Below are positions 8,449-15,649 of a stretch of DNA of 39,735 bases, piece after piece (position 1 is the first letter of the stretch; every line of letters begins with the position of its first letter). Below the pieces are notes generated by a model. The model had not been told where the DNA came from and ran no database searches. It saw nothing but the letters and a program-made list of their open reading frames with translations. A program made the position numbers and the translations under genes. The stretch comes from Leptospira biflexa (GTDB taxonomy: Bacteria > Spirochaetota > Leptospiria > Turneriellales > DYLW01), in assembly GCA_020721865.1 (NCBI GenBank), contig DYLW01000011.1:1-39735 (forward strand). The letters are read 5' to 3'.

Positions 8449-8470
8449 TATTATTAAAAATTTAATAATA
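8449..8470. repeat. AT-rich perfect inverted repeat (possible operator)
   Basis: Ten-base arms TATTATTAAA and TTTAATAATA are separated by only AA. The repeat lies between the terminator of the lipase-like gene and the Shine-Dalgarno of the anchored protein. It could bind a dimeric regulator, or simply be AT-rich promoter DNA. Confidence 0.5.
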
Positions 8471-8495
8471 AAAAAAAGACCGTCCGAAGACGGTC
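8470..8495 (-). terminator. intrinsic terminator of the lipase-like gene
   Basis: Reading the minus strand, GACCGTC, a TTCG loop and GACGGTC form a seven-base-pair GC-rich stem (8478-8495), followed at once by eight T (8477-8470). It starts 17 bases after the stop codon of the lipase-like gene. TTCG is a stable tetraloop. On the plus strand the same hairpin is followed by AATTTTTTAAG, so it may be weakly bidirectional. Confidence 0.9.
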
Positions 8496-8511
8496 AATTT
8501 TTTAAGTTTTT

Positions 8512-9390
8512 TCAGTTAAAGTATCTGGCCCACGTTCTGGTCAGCACATACTCCATGTCAAAATGGTTTTTGTAATAACCCTGGGCATCATAAGAGCCCC
8601 AGAGCTGATACCAGGGACGCTGGTTGTATGAGCTTTCCTGGGTATCTTTCCAGACATAGTGCTGGTACCATCTGGTTCCGTCATACTGGCAGTCGTCATA
8701 GCTGCCGGTGGTATTGATTCCACAGGAAGAATGAAAAGCAACAGCCCCATCATCCTCTCCAGGGAGGAAAGAAGAACTTGCAGAACCCGCACCATCCAGA
8801 CCTTTGTACCCACCCAGATGCCAGCGAGGAATTCCCGCTGTGACATTGTGGTTGAAAGAACGGGCAACACTGGTCCTCAGTGCCTGCACCATGGGGGTTG
8901 TGGGCTGTCCAATGATCCCGGCAAGCCAGGAAAAATTGGTTCCAATATCCGCCAGCTCCGATCCTCCGGTTGCGGCGGCCACTGCCATTATTTTATCCAC
9001 ATTCACATCGTATCCGGTGTTGCTGGTTACGCCGGGATTTTGTGAAAAAAAGTAATCCACGGCATAGCATCCCGCACTGTGGCATACTATGGTACAACTG
9101 TTTGCACCCCGGCACTGGTTATACAGTACTGTCCACAGATTCTGCTGTGCACGGCAACTTCCCCAGTTCCTGGGATCCTGGGTTCCATCATAACCAACAA
9201 AATAGCGGGTGTATGATGTATCCAGATATTTGGAGTTTCCCCAGTAGTTATTCACATCGGTAGTACCGGTTCCGCAATGGTTCTGGGCACTTCTTCCGTG
9301 TACAAACACCACTTTATGAGCCGGGAGAATGGTGGACATCCCTGTGAAAAAGAACGTCGCAGCGACGATCAATCGAACGGTTTTTTGCAT
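8512..9390 (-). CDS. secreted, cysteine-rich lipase/esterase-like alpha/beta hydrolase
   Basis: The 292-residue product has a signal peptide (about 1-24, ending in LPAHK). It then enters an alpha/beta-hydrolase core: VVFVHGRSA (oxyanion strand with H31-G32), VCHSAGC (nucleophile Ser105 in C-H-S-A-G, where Cys replaces the first Gly of G-x-S-x-G), PGEDDGAVAFH (acid D213 or D214) and NHFDMEY (His276). Eight cysteines (39, 79, 93, 99, 103, 108, 223, 234) suggest several disulfides and an extracytoplasmic location. The chain is rich in Gly, Ser, Asn, Tyr and Trp, as many exported enzymes are. Expression signals are unusually complete: a sigma70-type promoter, a strong AAGGAGGTAAAT before ATG, and an intrinsic terminator. 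Substrate is unknown; a secreted lipase or esterase is the best guess. Confidence 0.75.
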   Translation of the reverse strand: MQKTVRLIVAATFFFTGMSTILPAHKVVFVHGRSAQNHCGTGTTDVNNYWGNSKYLDTSYTRYFVGYDGTQDPRNWGSCRAQQNLWTVLYNQCRGANSCTIVCHSAGCYAVDYFFSQNPGVTSNTGYDVNVDKIMAVAAATGGSELADIGTNFSWLAGIIGQPTTPMVQALRTSVARSFNHNVTAGIPRWHLGGYKGLDGAGSASSSFLPGEDDGAVAFHSSCGINTTGSYDDCQYDGTRWYQHYVWKDTQESSYNQRPWYQLWGSYDAQGYYKNHFDMEYVLTRTWARYFN

Positions 9391-9429
9391 ATTTACCTCC
9401 TTACGTTTTTTTTGAGCGACCGACAGATT

Positions 9430-9457
9430 TTCATATGAATGCTTGTTCCCATGTCAA
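9430..9457 (-). promoter_or_regulatory. sigma70-type promoter of the lipase-like gene
   Basis: On the minus strand, TTGACA (9457-9452) and TATGAA (9435-9430) are spaced by 16 bases. They sit about 40 bases upstream of the start codon and its GGAGG site. The perfect -35 box and correct position make this one of the best promoters in the window. Confidence 0.65.
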
Positions 9458-9534
9458 GTATTTTTTGGACTGGATCTTAAAATTTTTTCAGGAATTTTAT
9501 CGTCCGTTTGATGGCTCCGTCCGATGGATAAAGA

Positions 9535-11319
9535 ATGGGGCGTTTTTTCACCACTGTTTTTCTGGCATATACCGTATCTGTGTCTTTTTTGCCGGCTTTG
9601 ACCAGAAAGGAACAGTCCAAGCCATTTTTATTTCCCATGCCCATTGTCCCCATGGTTTCCGGCAGTTTTGGGGAAAACAGAAGTAGCAACCTGCACTCCG
9701 GAACGGACTTCCGTACTTATGCGGTCAATGGCATCCCTCTTCTGGCGGTGGAAGACGGATATGTGGATGTCGTCCATGGCCACCCATTGGATTATGGCTT
9801 TGGGCTGGCTCTCTATGTGCGTTATTATTACCGCAATTACCGTTCCGTATATGGGCACATCGACGATGTTACCTCTCGCTACCATCTCAATTCGGCCTGG
9901 CGGTTGTATAATCTCATGGCGGTGGATCGTTATTATTCCATCAAGATGCCTTCCCGCTCTCTGCCGGTGGAAAAAGGGCAGATTGTGGCCTATTCCGGGG
10001 AGCGGGGCATTGGACCGGAACATCTGCATTATGAGCTACGGGATGAAAACGATGATTATCTGAATTCCTACCATCCGGACTATGTCCCGGTGATCAAACC
10101 GGAATATCCTTCCATAAAATCCATTCATTTGCTTACTCCCGGCCGGATTATGGGAAATGCCGGTTCACCGGAGTCCTCCTGCCTGCTGAAAAAACGATCC
10201 TCTGGGATAAAAAATATCTATGACTGTCCCCATGCCCTGCCGGTGGACGGGAATGTGATGCTGAAGGTCCGGGTGCAAGATCATGCTAACGCCGTGAATG
10301 ATGTTTCCGTTTACGGAATTTCCGTTTTTCTGGACGGGGAGAAAATATTTGCCTTCCGGATGGATAAAATCCGCCAGTCAGAAAAATACCGTCTCCATTC
10401 CCTTTATGACATGAGCAAAACCTATGGCTGGCCGTATTATTTCGGGTACAATCTTTTTATCCGTCCCCAGGATAAAAAATCCATTCCCTCCTGGATAAAA
10501 ACGGCGAAAAATGATGGTATCCTGAATACGGATACCTGGGCGGAAGGAGAGGAGCATGAACTGTGGCTGGACGTGGAAGATGTGGAGGGGAAAATAACGC
10601 AAGGCCATATTCGCCTCAAAAAGGCCATAGGGCGGCCATACCATCCCGCTGCCCTTGCCACCAACCGGGAGGCGGGAAAGACCCATTCAGAAAAACGGAA
10701 CAATGTGGAAGTCACCACGGGAATCCTGGCCGGGGATGCCTACCTGAGCCTGGAAGAAGGAAAAAAAGTAATATCTGTCTGGTATCTGAAACGGACGTCC
10801 AGGGCATATCGTATCCGGTTTTCTCCATCGAACTGGAATGATAAGGCCACAGGATATTTTTATGCACCCTACCGGGCATCCGTTGGGATTTACAACCAGC
10901 ACGGACATCTGATCTCCAGCAAGTATGATAAAGGGAAAAAGGCATATTATGGAACTGTATCGTATTCCGATGTGTGGTATCTGGCTGCGGACACTGCTCC
11001 GCCTTCGTTCCGTTTCCCCATTATAAACGGGCCTTTGAAACAAGAGATGGTCATTATTCCGGTGACCGATTTTGGTTCCGGTATCAATCCATATTCCGTG
11101 CAAATTGTTGTGGATGGGATTCTGTTATCGCAAAGCGATGTTTCCCGCTGGAATATCCGTTATGACTATGACAGAAGATCCCTGTACATTCCCACCGGTT
11201 TCCATGGCAGCCGGAACACACTCCAGAAAGGTAAAAGTCATTTCCTTTCTCTCACCATCCGGGACTATGCCGGAAACCGGAGCCGGCGGTGGGAAGGAAT
11301 CATACAACTTAAGGAATAG
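9535..11319 (+). CDS. M23-family (LytM-like) peptidase with a long C-terminal region
   Basis: The family cleaves peptidoglycan cross-bridges or acts as an amidase activator outside the cytoplasmic membrane. The 594-residue product has a signal peptide (about 1-22) and an M23 domain at about 36-190. Zinc ligands are visible as LHSGTDF (H54, D58) and GPEHLHYEL (second His of HxH, H165, with H163), and a further catalytic-type His is in YGHI (H108). The roughly 400 residues that follow are beta-rich and not recognised. They contain an insertion-like Tyr/Arg-rich segment and a late region (TAPPSFRFP to DYAGNRSRRW) resembling an Ig-like fold. All core residues are present, so it is probably an active enzyme. 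The gene diverges from the lipase-like gene and converges on the HD-GYP gene with only 10 bases between stops. Confidence 0.85.
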   Translation: MGRFFTTVFLAYTVSVSFLPALTRKEQSKPFLFPMPIVPMVSGSFGENRSSNLHSGTDFRTYAVNGIPLLAVEDGYVDVVHGHPLDYGFGLALYVRYYYRNYRSVYGHIDDVTSRYHLNSAWRLYNLMAVDRYYSIKMPSRSLPVEKGQIVAYSGERGIGPEHLHYELRDENDDYLNSYHPDYVPVIKPEYPSIKSIHLLTPGRIMGNAGSPESSCLLKKRSSGIKNIYDCPHALPVDGNVMLKVRVQDHANAVNDVSVYGISVFLDGEKIFAFRMDKIRQSEKYRLHSLYDMSKTYGWPYYFGYNLFIRPQDKKSIPSWIKTAKNDGILNTDTWAEGEEHELWLDVEDVEGKITQGHIRLKKAIGRPYHPAALATNREAGKTHSEKRNNVEVTTGILAGDAYLSLEEGKKVISVWYLKRTSRAYRIRFSPSNWNDKATGYFYAPYRASVGIYNQHGHLISSKYDKGKKAYYGTVSYSDVWYLAADTAPPSFRFPIINGPLKQEMVIIPVTDFGSGINPYSVQIVVDGILLSQSDVSRWNIRYDYDRRSLYIPTGFHGSRNTLQKGKSHFLSLTIRDYAGNRSRRWEGIIQLKE

Positions 11320-11329
11320 AAAGGGGGGG

Positions 11330-12538
11330 TTACAGTACTTTCAGAAGTGCGGCCAGTTCCGGTTCCAGCATGATACCCAGATCCTCCGGAGAGTGGGCTT
11401 TCAGGATATATTTATCGGTCTGGTAGAGCAAATGCACAAAACGGGGCTTGTCCATTTTTCTCTGGGATTCATCTCTCAGTAACAGAATGACCGGTCTCAT
11501 GGGTTTTTCTTTTACGGAACCCACCACAATCCCAACACTATTATCGGAAAGTTCCACTACAGACCCAATGGGATATATGGAGAGAGCTCCCAGAAATTCT
11601 TTCAGAAATTTGGGATCATAGCGGTAGATACCCAGGGCCAGCAGTTCCTTCATGGCCTCATAGGGGAGCTTTTTTTTACGGTATGGTTTGTTTTCCGTAA
11701 TGGCAGTAAAGGAATCCGCTATCTGGGCAATTTTGGAAAATTCAGAAACCTTATCCGATTTCAATGCCCTGGGATAGCCGGTTCCATCGTAATGCTCCTG
11801 GTGTTCCAGAGAGACGGTGGCGATGACATTTTTCACTTTTGCTTCCTGGGTCAGGAGCTGGTACCCCATAATCGGATGCCGTTGGATGCGTTTTTTATCG
11901 GAATCCGTGAGGGGTTCTGTTTTGTTTAATATGCCTTCCGGAATTTCCTGCATCCCAATGTCCATCAGAAGCATTCCCTGTACCAGTTCATTAATCCGGG
12001 GCCGGGAATAGCCCAGTGCATTTGCGAGTATTGATCCGTAAAGGGATGCTGTGATTACATGGAGTACCACATTCACCCGGTTATTGGGGAAACATACCGG
12101 CATGAAGCAATACGGACATTGGTTCAGTTGATCGGTAAGTTTTTCCGCCAGATTCCGGATCAGACTGATCTGGTATGGTTTTTTATTATATATTTCTGTA
12201 TAGGCTTCCGTGAGGCTTTTTTCCGCCTCCATCATAAATGCTTGAAAGGAGCCCTTGTTTTTATAAGTGGCTTTTAAATTGGCTTGTATCTCCTGGAGGC
12301 TTTTCTGCTGCTCATCGCTGGCACTTTCCAGAAAGGAATCATCAAAGGATGTTTTGGGATTGCCCTTGACCACCTCTCCATCACAGAGGACATAGGAAAT
12401 ATTCCATTTTGCCAGACGTTCAATGTCAGACTGGGTTATTTTTTCATTTGCCTTTAAAAATACATTATCCTGATCCAGATACAGTGGCTTACTGTACGCA
12501 GTTCCCGGCTTCAGGGTATTGACCATTATCTTTTTCAT
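11330..12538 (-). CDS. HD-GYP-like protein with a degenerate metal site
   Basis: The 402-residue protein has a DUF3391-like N-terminal domain (about 1-60), a helical linker (about 75-140), and an HD-GYP domain (about 155-310). HD-GYP proteins normally hydrolyse cyclic di-GMP. Here His160 starts the domain, H221 lies in RHPIMGYQLL, and EHQEHYDGTGYP (246-256) and IADSFTAIT (D275) are intact. The hallmark HD pair is M192-D193 (LLMDIGM instead of LLHDIGK), so one metal-binding His is missing and the following Lys is Met. It may therefore be a c-di-GMP sensor or a weak enzyme. A short C-terminal beta domain follows (GSVVELSDNSVGIVVG). Its start codon overlaps the stop of the FlhB-like gene (ATGA), so the two are translationally coupled. 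Confidence 0.85.
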   Translation of the reverse strand: MKKIMVNTLKPGTAYSKPLYLDQDNVFLKANEKITQSDIERLAKWNISYVLCDGEVVKGNPKTSFDDSFLESASDEQQKSLQEIQANLKATYKNKGSFQAFMMEAEKSLTEAYTEIYNKKPYQISLIRNLAEKLTDQLNQCPYCFMPVCFPNNRVNVVLHVITASLYGSILANALGYSRPRINELVQGMLLMDIGMQEIPEGILNKTEPLTDSDKKRIQRHPIMGYQLLTQEAKVKNVIATVSLEHQEHYDGTGYPRALKSDKVSEFSKIAQIADSFTAITENKPYRKKKLPYEAMKELLALGIYRYDPKFLKEFLGALSIYPIGSVVELSDNSVGIVVGSVKEKPMRPVILLLRDESQRKMDKPRFVHLLYQTDKYILKAHSPEDLGIMLEPELAALLKVL

Positions 12539-12843
12539 GGTTTCTTTTCTTTCCTGTCCTTTGTAAAATAAAAATACGAATAAATCCTCGCTATGGCCAG
12601 ATATAACTCCGGCGGTATTTCTGTGTTAATTTTGATCTGGCTCAGCATCTCTAATAGATCATCGGATTCTTTTTCTATTATTTTCACATTAAATTTTTGG
12701 GCCATTTCAATGATCGCCTTTGCTACTTCTCCTTTTCCATAGGCCTTTAATCGCGGAGCACTTCCGGTATATTCCAGAGCAGCCGCTTTCAATATTCCTG
12801 CCTTCCTATCCCGCACGGACAATAAAGACGATTTTTTATCCAT
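12535..12843 (-). CDS. orphan FlhB C-terminal homologue (FhlB/YlqH type)
   Basis: The 102-residue protein matches the cytoplasmic domain of FlhB, the substrate-specificity switch of the flagellar export apparatus. It shows the conserved run AALEY, the APRLKAYGKGEVA segment, AIIEMAQKFNVKI, and ELYLAIARIYSYFY. It lacks the four membrane helices of FlhB and the self-cleaving NPTH motif, as expected for FhlB-type paralogues, which can partly replace the FlhB C-terminus in some bacteria. I start it at the ATG at 12841-12843 by family length. The open frame continues 64 codons upstream without family resemblance, and no good Shine-Dalgarno marks this start. An AAGGAAG about 25 bases upstream leaves the true start unsure. 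It is coupled to the HD-GYP-like gene by an ATGA overlap. Its presence implies a flagellated organism. Confidence 0.8.
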   Translation of the reverse strand: MDKKSSLLSVRDRKAGILKAAALEYTGSAPRLKAYGKGEVAKAIIEMAQKFNVKIIEKESDDLLEMLSQIKINTEIPPELYLAIARIYSYFYFTKDRKEKKP

Positions 12844-13044
12844 TGTCAAGGATAAAAGAAAAATTTTCTTCCTTAAAAAACCAATGTTTCCGCCCCGTCC
12901 GGGAAAAACGGGGAAACCATGGTATCCCGTTATTAGTTCATTTTTTGCTGTTTTTGAACTCCGGTTGGGAAAATAGTGGGCGGGACATGGATATTCCTTG
13001 GGGGTTGGATTTAATGCTGCTCGATGAAAATCCATGAAAAGCGA
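12844..13044. other. divergent intergenic region, no gene seen
   Basis: This stretch separates the minus-strand FlhB-like gene from the promoter of the alkD unit. I see no convincing coding sequence. It contains a small hairpin (CCCCGT at 12893-12898 pairing with ACGGGG at 12908-12913, nine-base loop) about 50 bases upstream of the FlhB-like start, and a weak AT-rich inverted repeat AGTTCA/TGAACT near 12940. Neither is followed by a T-run, so they are not obvious terminators. Confidence 0.4.
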
Positions 13045-13072
13045 TTGACCAAATGGTTAGTGGAAATAGAAT
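13045..13072 (+). promoter_or_regulatory. sigma70-type promoter for the leader ORF and alkD
   Basis: TTGACC (13045-13050) and TAGAAT (13067-13072) are spaced by 16 bases. The expected transcription start is about 13079, immediately before GGGAGG and the start codon of the leader ORF at 13091. This position fits a very short 5' UTR for the leader and a 75-base leader for alkD. Confidence 0.65.
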
Positions 13073-13090
13073 GCAAAAAGGGAGGACATT

Positions 13091-13147
13091 ATGAAAATAG
13101 TATCCAGCGTACAAGGGTTGTCTAAGTACGGCTATAATTTTTTCTAA
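13091..13147 (+). CDS. 18-codon leader ORF upstream of alkD
   Basis: ATG is preceded by AAGGGAGGACATT, one of the best ribosome-binding sites in the window, and opens an ORF for MKIVSSVQGLSKYGYNFF ending in TAA. The alkD start codon follows after CCTCCT, in the same reading frame, and has no Shine-Dalgarno of its own. CCTCC can pair with the leader GGAGG. The arrangement suggests that translation of alkD depends on ribosomes finishing the leader. The peptide has no known relative that I recognise; its last seven residues include two Tyr and two Phe. An alternative is that the leader is the start of an extended alkD product and the TAA is a recent mutation. Confidence 0.5.
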   Translation: MKIVSSVQGLSKYGYNFF

Positions 13148-13153
13148 CCTCCT

Positions 13154-13885
13154 ATGAATCCCGTAATTACAGCATTGAAAGAGATTTCTGATCCGGAAAA
13201 AGCGGAAAAGAATAAAAAGTATTTCCAGTGCTATCCGGGTGGGTACGGAGAGGGAGACCAGTTTCTGGGGATTACTGCTCCGGTGCTCAGAAAAATCGCC
13301 CGGCTTCACAGAAACATAGCGGACAACGACCTCCGGGATTGCATCCAGAGCCAATACCATGAAGTTCGCCTCACGGGGATTTTTCTTCTTGTGGAGCGGT
13401 ATCAAAAATCCGATGGGAAGAATTCCGCTTCACCACCGGAAAAATGGGTGAATATGTATCTGGAGAATAAAGAATACGTGAATAACTGGGATTTGGTGGA
13501 CTCATCGGCGGCACAGATTCTGGGGGATTATCTTTGGAAAAAAGTGGCCTCCGGAAAAAAAGAATCTCTGGATATTTTGATGCAGCTTTCCCGCAGCCCT
13601 TCTCTGTGGGATAACCGCATTGCGATGATTGCCACACAGGAATTTATCCGGCATGGGGACTTTGTGACCACGTTGGAACTGGCGGACGTTTTTCTGGATC
13701 ATCCCCATGATCTGATGCATAAGGCCACCGGCTGGATGCTCCGGGAAATCGGGAACAGAGACAAAAAAACCCTTGAGAAGTATATCACAAAAACATATAA
13801 AAAAATGCCCCGCACCATGCTGCGTTATGCCATAGAGAAATTTCCGGAGGCGGAAAGAAAGGCATACCTCTCCGGCGGGATTTGA
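13154..13885 (+). CDS. AlkD-family HEAT-repeat protein (DNA alkylation repair type)
   Basis: The 243-residue protein is built of HEAT-like helical repeats and matches the AlkD-type family (COG4912), whose characterised members are DNA glycosylases acting on alkylated purines. Landmarks are the opening ISDPEKAEKNKKYFQ, FLGITAPVLRKIAR, NNWDLVDSSAAQILGDYL (about 112-129), SLWDNRIAMIATQEFIR, the very conserved DLMHKATGWMLREIGNRD (about 188-205), and MPRTMLRYAIEKFPEAERK. The Asp and Trp residues that line the DNA groove in AlkD appear present (WDLVD, LWDNR). The start fits the usual N-terminus of the family, although no Shine-Dalgarno precedes it. It lies behind the leader ORF and 18 bases before asnS, with which it is probably cotranscribed. 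Many members of this family have no tested activity. Confidence 0.85.
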   Translation: MNPVITALKEISDPEKAEKNKKYFQCYPGGYGEGDQFLGITAPVLRKIARLHRNIADNDLRDCIQSQYHEVRLTGIFLLVERYQKSDGKNSASPPEKWVNMYLENKEYVNNWDLVDSSAAQILGDYLWKKVASGKKESLDILMQLSRSPSLWDNRIAMIATQEFIRHGDFVTTLELADVFLDHPHDLMHKATGWMLREIGNRDKKTLEKYITKTYKKMPRTMLRYAIEKFPEAERKAYLSGGI

Positions 13886-13903
13886 TTACAGGAAACGAAT
13901 ACC

Positions 13904-15337
13904 ATGAAAAATATAACCCCCATTGTATCGATTATAAAAAATGAAAATGCTTCCCATGATCCAAGTGTTCCCATCAGAATTTCCGGATGGGTCCGCCATG
14001 TCCGGGGGAGTGCACAGGTGAAATTTGTCTCCGTGAACGATGGTTCCACTTTTCACAATCTTCAGATTGTTTTGGAGAGGGAAGAACTGCTGGCTTTGCC
14101 CATCCATACCGGTGTTTCTCTTGTTGCTACGGGGCACCTCCGACCATCCCCCGGAAAAGGACAGACGCTGGAGCTATCCGCAGAGGAAATACAGATATTG
14201 GGAGATGCCCCTCCGGAAGAGTACCCCATCCAGCCCAAAAAGCATTCCATGGAATTCCTGCGGGAAAATGCCCATCTGCGTTTACGCACACAGACATTTT
14301 CCTCCGTTTTTCGGGTTCGCCATTATCTGAATTTTTCCATACACCGTTTTTTCCACGAACGGGGTTTTTACCACATACCCACCCCAATCATTACCGCAAG
14401 CGATGCGGAGGGGGCAGGGGAAGTTTTTACCGTGACCACACTCAAAGAATTTAATACAAAAAATGTGGATTCATTTTCCGCCGATTTTTTTGGCAGAAAG
14501 ACAAACCTCACAGTATCTGGACAATTGGAAGCGGAAACGGCCGCTTTGTCACTTTCCAAAGTGTACACATTTGGTCCCACGTTCCGGGCGGAAAATTCCA
14601 ATACATCCCGCCATCTTTCCGAATTCTGGATGGTGGAACCGGAAATGGCTTTTTATGAACTCCCGGAAGATATGGAACTGGCGGAAGAATTTCTGAAATT
14701 TTTATTGGGTTCCCTGATTCATGACCTTCCGGATGATATGGAATTCCTGAGTGACCGGCGGGAAAAAGAGCAGGCGGAAAAACCCAGGGAATCCAGAGAT
14801 TCCATGTCCCTTCTGGAAAAATTGAATTTTATCCTCACATCTCCCTTTCAGAAAATCACGTATACGGATGCCCTGCAAATTCTGGCGTCCTCTTCCATGG
14901 CTAAAAAAAAGAAATTCCAGTATCCTGTGGAACCTTGGGGGGTGGAGCTCCAGTCTGAACACGAACGATATCTGGTGGAAAAAGAATTCAACCGGCCGGT
15001 CATCCTCACGGATTTTCCGGAAAAATCCAAAGCCTTTTATATGAAAAGGGGAGAGAATGGAACCGTGCGGGCGATGGATGTCCTTTTTCCGCAGATAGGG
15101 GAGATAATCGGCGGATCGCAGCGGGAAGACAATATAGACATATTAAAAGAAAAAATGGAGTCCTTTGGTATATCCGCCAAAGAGCTGTGGTGGTATCTGG
15201 ATACCCGCAGGTTTGGCGGAGTACCGCACGCCGGCTTTGGTCTGGGTTTTGAGCGTTTGGTACAGTTTGCCACCGGCATGAATAATATCCGGGATGTGAT
15301 TTTATTCCCTCGTGCACCGGGGATTCTTCGCTTTTAA
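13904..15337 (+). CDS. asnS: asparaginyl-tRNA synthetase
   Basis: This class IIb synthetase charges tRNA-Asn with asparagine in the cytoplasm. The 477-residue protein has an N-terminal OB-fold anticodon-binding domain (about 20-115, with ISGWVRHVRGS and FVSVNDGST). The catalytic core carries motif 1 near FHERGFYHIPTPIITASD, motif 2 as GPTFRAENSNTSRHLSEFW, and motif 3 as GFGLGFERLVQF. The SRHLSEFWMVEPE form and ASDAEGAGEVF identify AsnRS rather than AspRS. Length and all motifs are normal. It follows alkD by 18 bases and likely shares its transcript. Its presence suggests that Asn-tRNA is made directly in this organism. Confidence 0.97.
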   Translation: MKNITPIVSIIKNENASHDPSVPIRISGWVRHVRGSAQVKFVSVNDGSTFHNLQIVLEREELLALPIHTGVSLVATGHLRPSPGKGQTLELSAEEIQILGDAPPEEYPIQPKKHSMEFLRENAHLRLRTQTFSSVFRVRHYLNFSIHRFFHERGFYHIPTPIITASDAEGAGEVFTVTTLKEFNTKNVDSFSADFFGRKTNLTVSGQLEAETAALSLSKVYTFGPTFRAENSNTSRHLSEFWMVEPEMAFYELPEDMELAEEFLKFLLGSLIHDLPDDMEFLSDRREKEQAEKPRESRDSMSLLEKLNFILTSPFQKITYTDALQILASSSMAKKKKFQYPVEPWGVELQSEHERYLVEKEFNRPVILTDFPEKSKAFYMKRGENGTVRAMDVLFPQIGEIIGGSQREDNIDILKEKMESFGISAKELWWYLDTRRFGGVPHAGFGLGFERLVQFATGMNNIRDVILFPRAPGILRF

Positions 15338-15396
15338 TTACATCTTTTTTTGGCCGATTCCGTAAGTTAGCATATTTTATAGTTAAGGAAAGAACA

Positions 15397-15618
15397 ATGC
15401 CAAATTTTGATAGAACAGGACCAAACGGAGACGGGCCACGCACCGGAAGAATGCAGGGCCGCTGTGGCGGGAAAAACAGAACCCATGAGGAAGATCATGT
15501 TCACGGTCCCGCCCATAAGCATGGTTGTGGTCATCATAATGGAAGTGGTCACAACCATGAGCACGGTGGCGGGCATCGGCATGGAGGAGGCCAGGGGATG
15601 GGAAGAGGCCAAGGGTAA
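15397..15618 (+). CDS. DUF5320-like small protein with His-rich tail
   Basis: The 73-residue product starts with the DUF5320 pattern RTGPNGDGPRTGRMQGRCGG (G-P-x-G-x-G-P-x-T-G-R-x-x-G-x-C). It ends in a Gly/His region with 12 histidines between residues 30 and 62 and two cysteines in all (23, 44), which suggests metal binding. Members of this family are often found near iron-molybdenum cofactor (NifX/NifB-type) proteins in anaerobes; none is nearby here. The start is supported by AAGGAAAG upstream. A possible promoter, TTGGCC then TATTTT with 17-base spacing, lies in the 59-base gap after asnS, but is weak. It converges on the histidine kinase gene. Function is unknown; a nickel, zinc or copper storage or chaperone role is speculation. 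Confidence 0.75.
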   Translation: MPNFDRTGPNGDGPRTGRMQGRCGGKNRTHEEDHVHGPAHKHGCGHHNGSGHNHEHGGGHRHGGGQGMGRGQG

Positions 15619-15649
15619 CGGCGGTAGTCATTTTTCCTGAAATCCCGGT

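Noticed and set aside
12844..13035. 64-codon N-terminal extension of the FlhB-like gene
   Set aside because: The extension does not resemble FlhB-family sequence or a membrane segment, and the family normally starts near the ATG at 12843.
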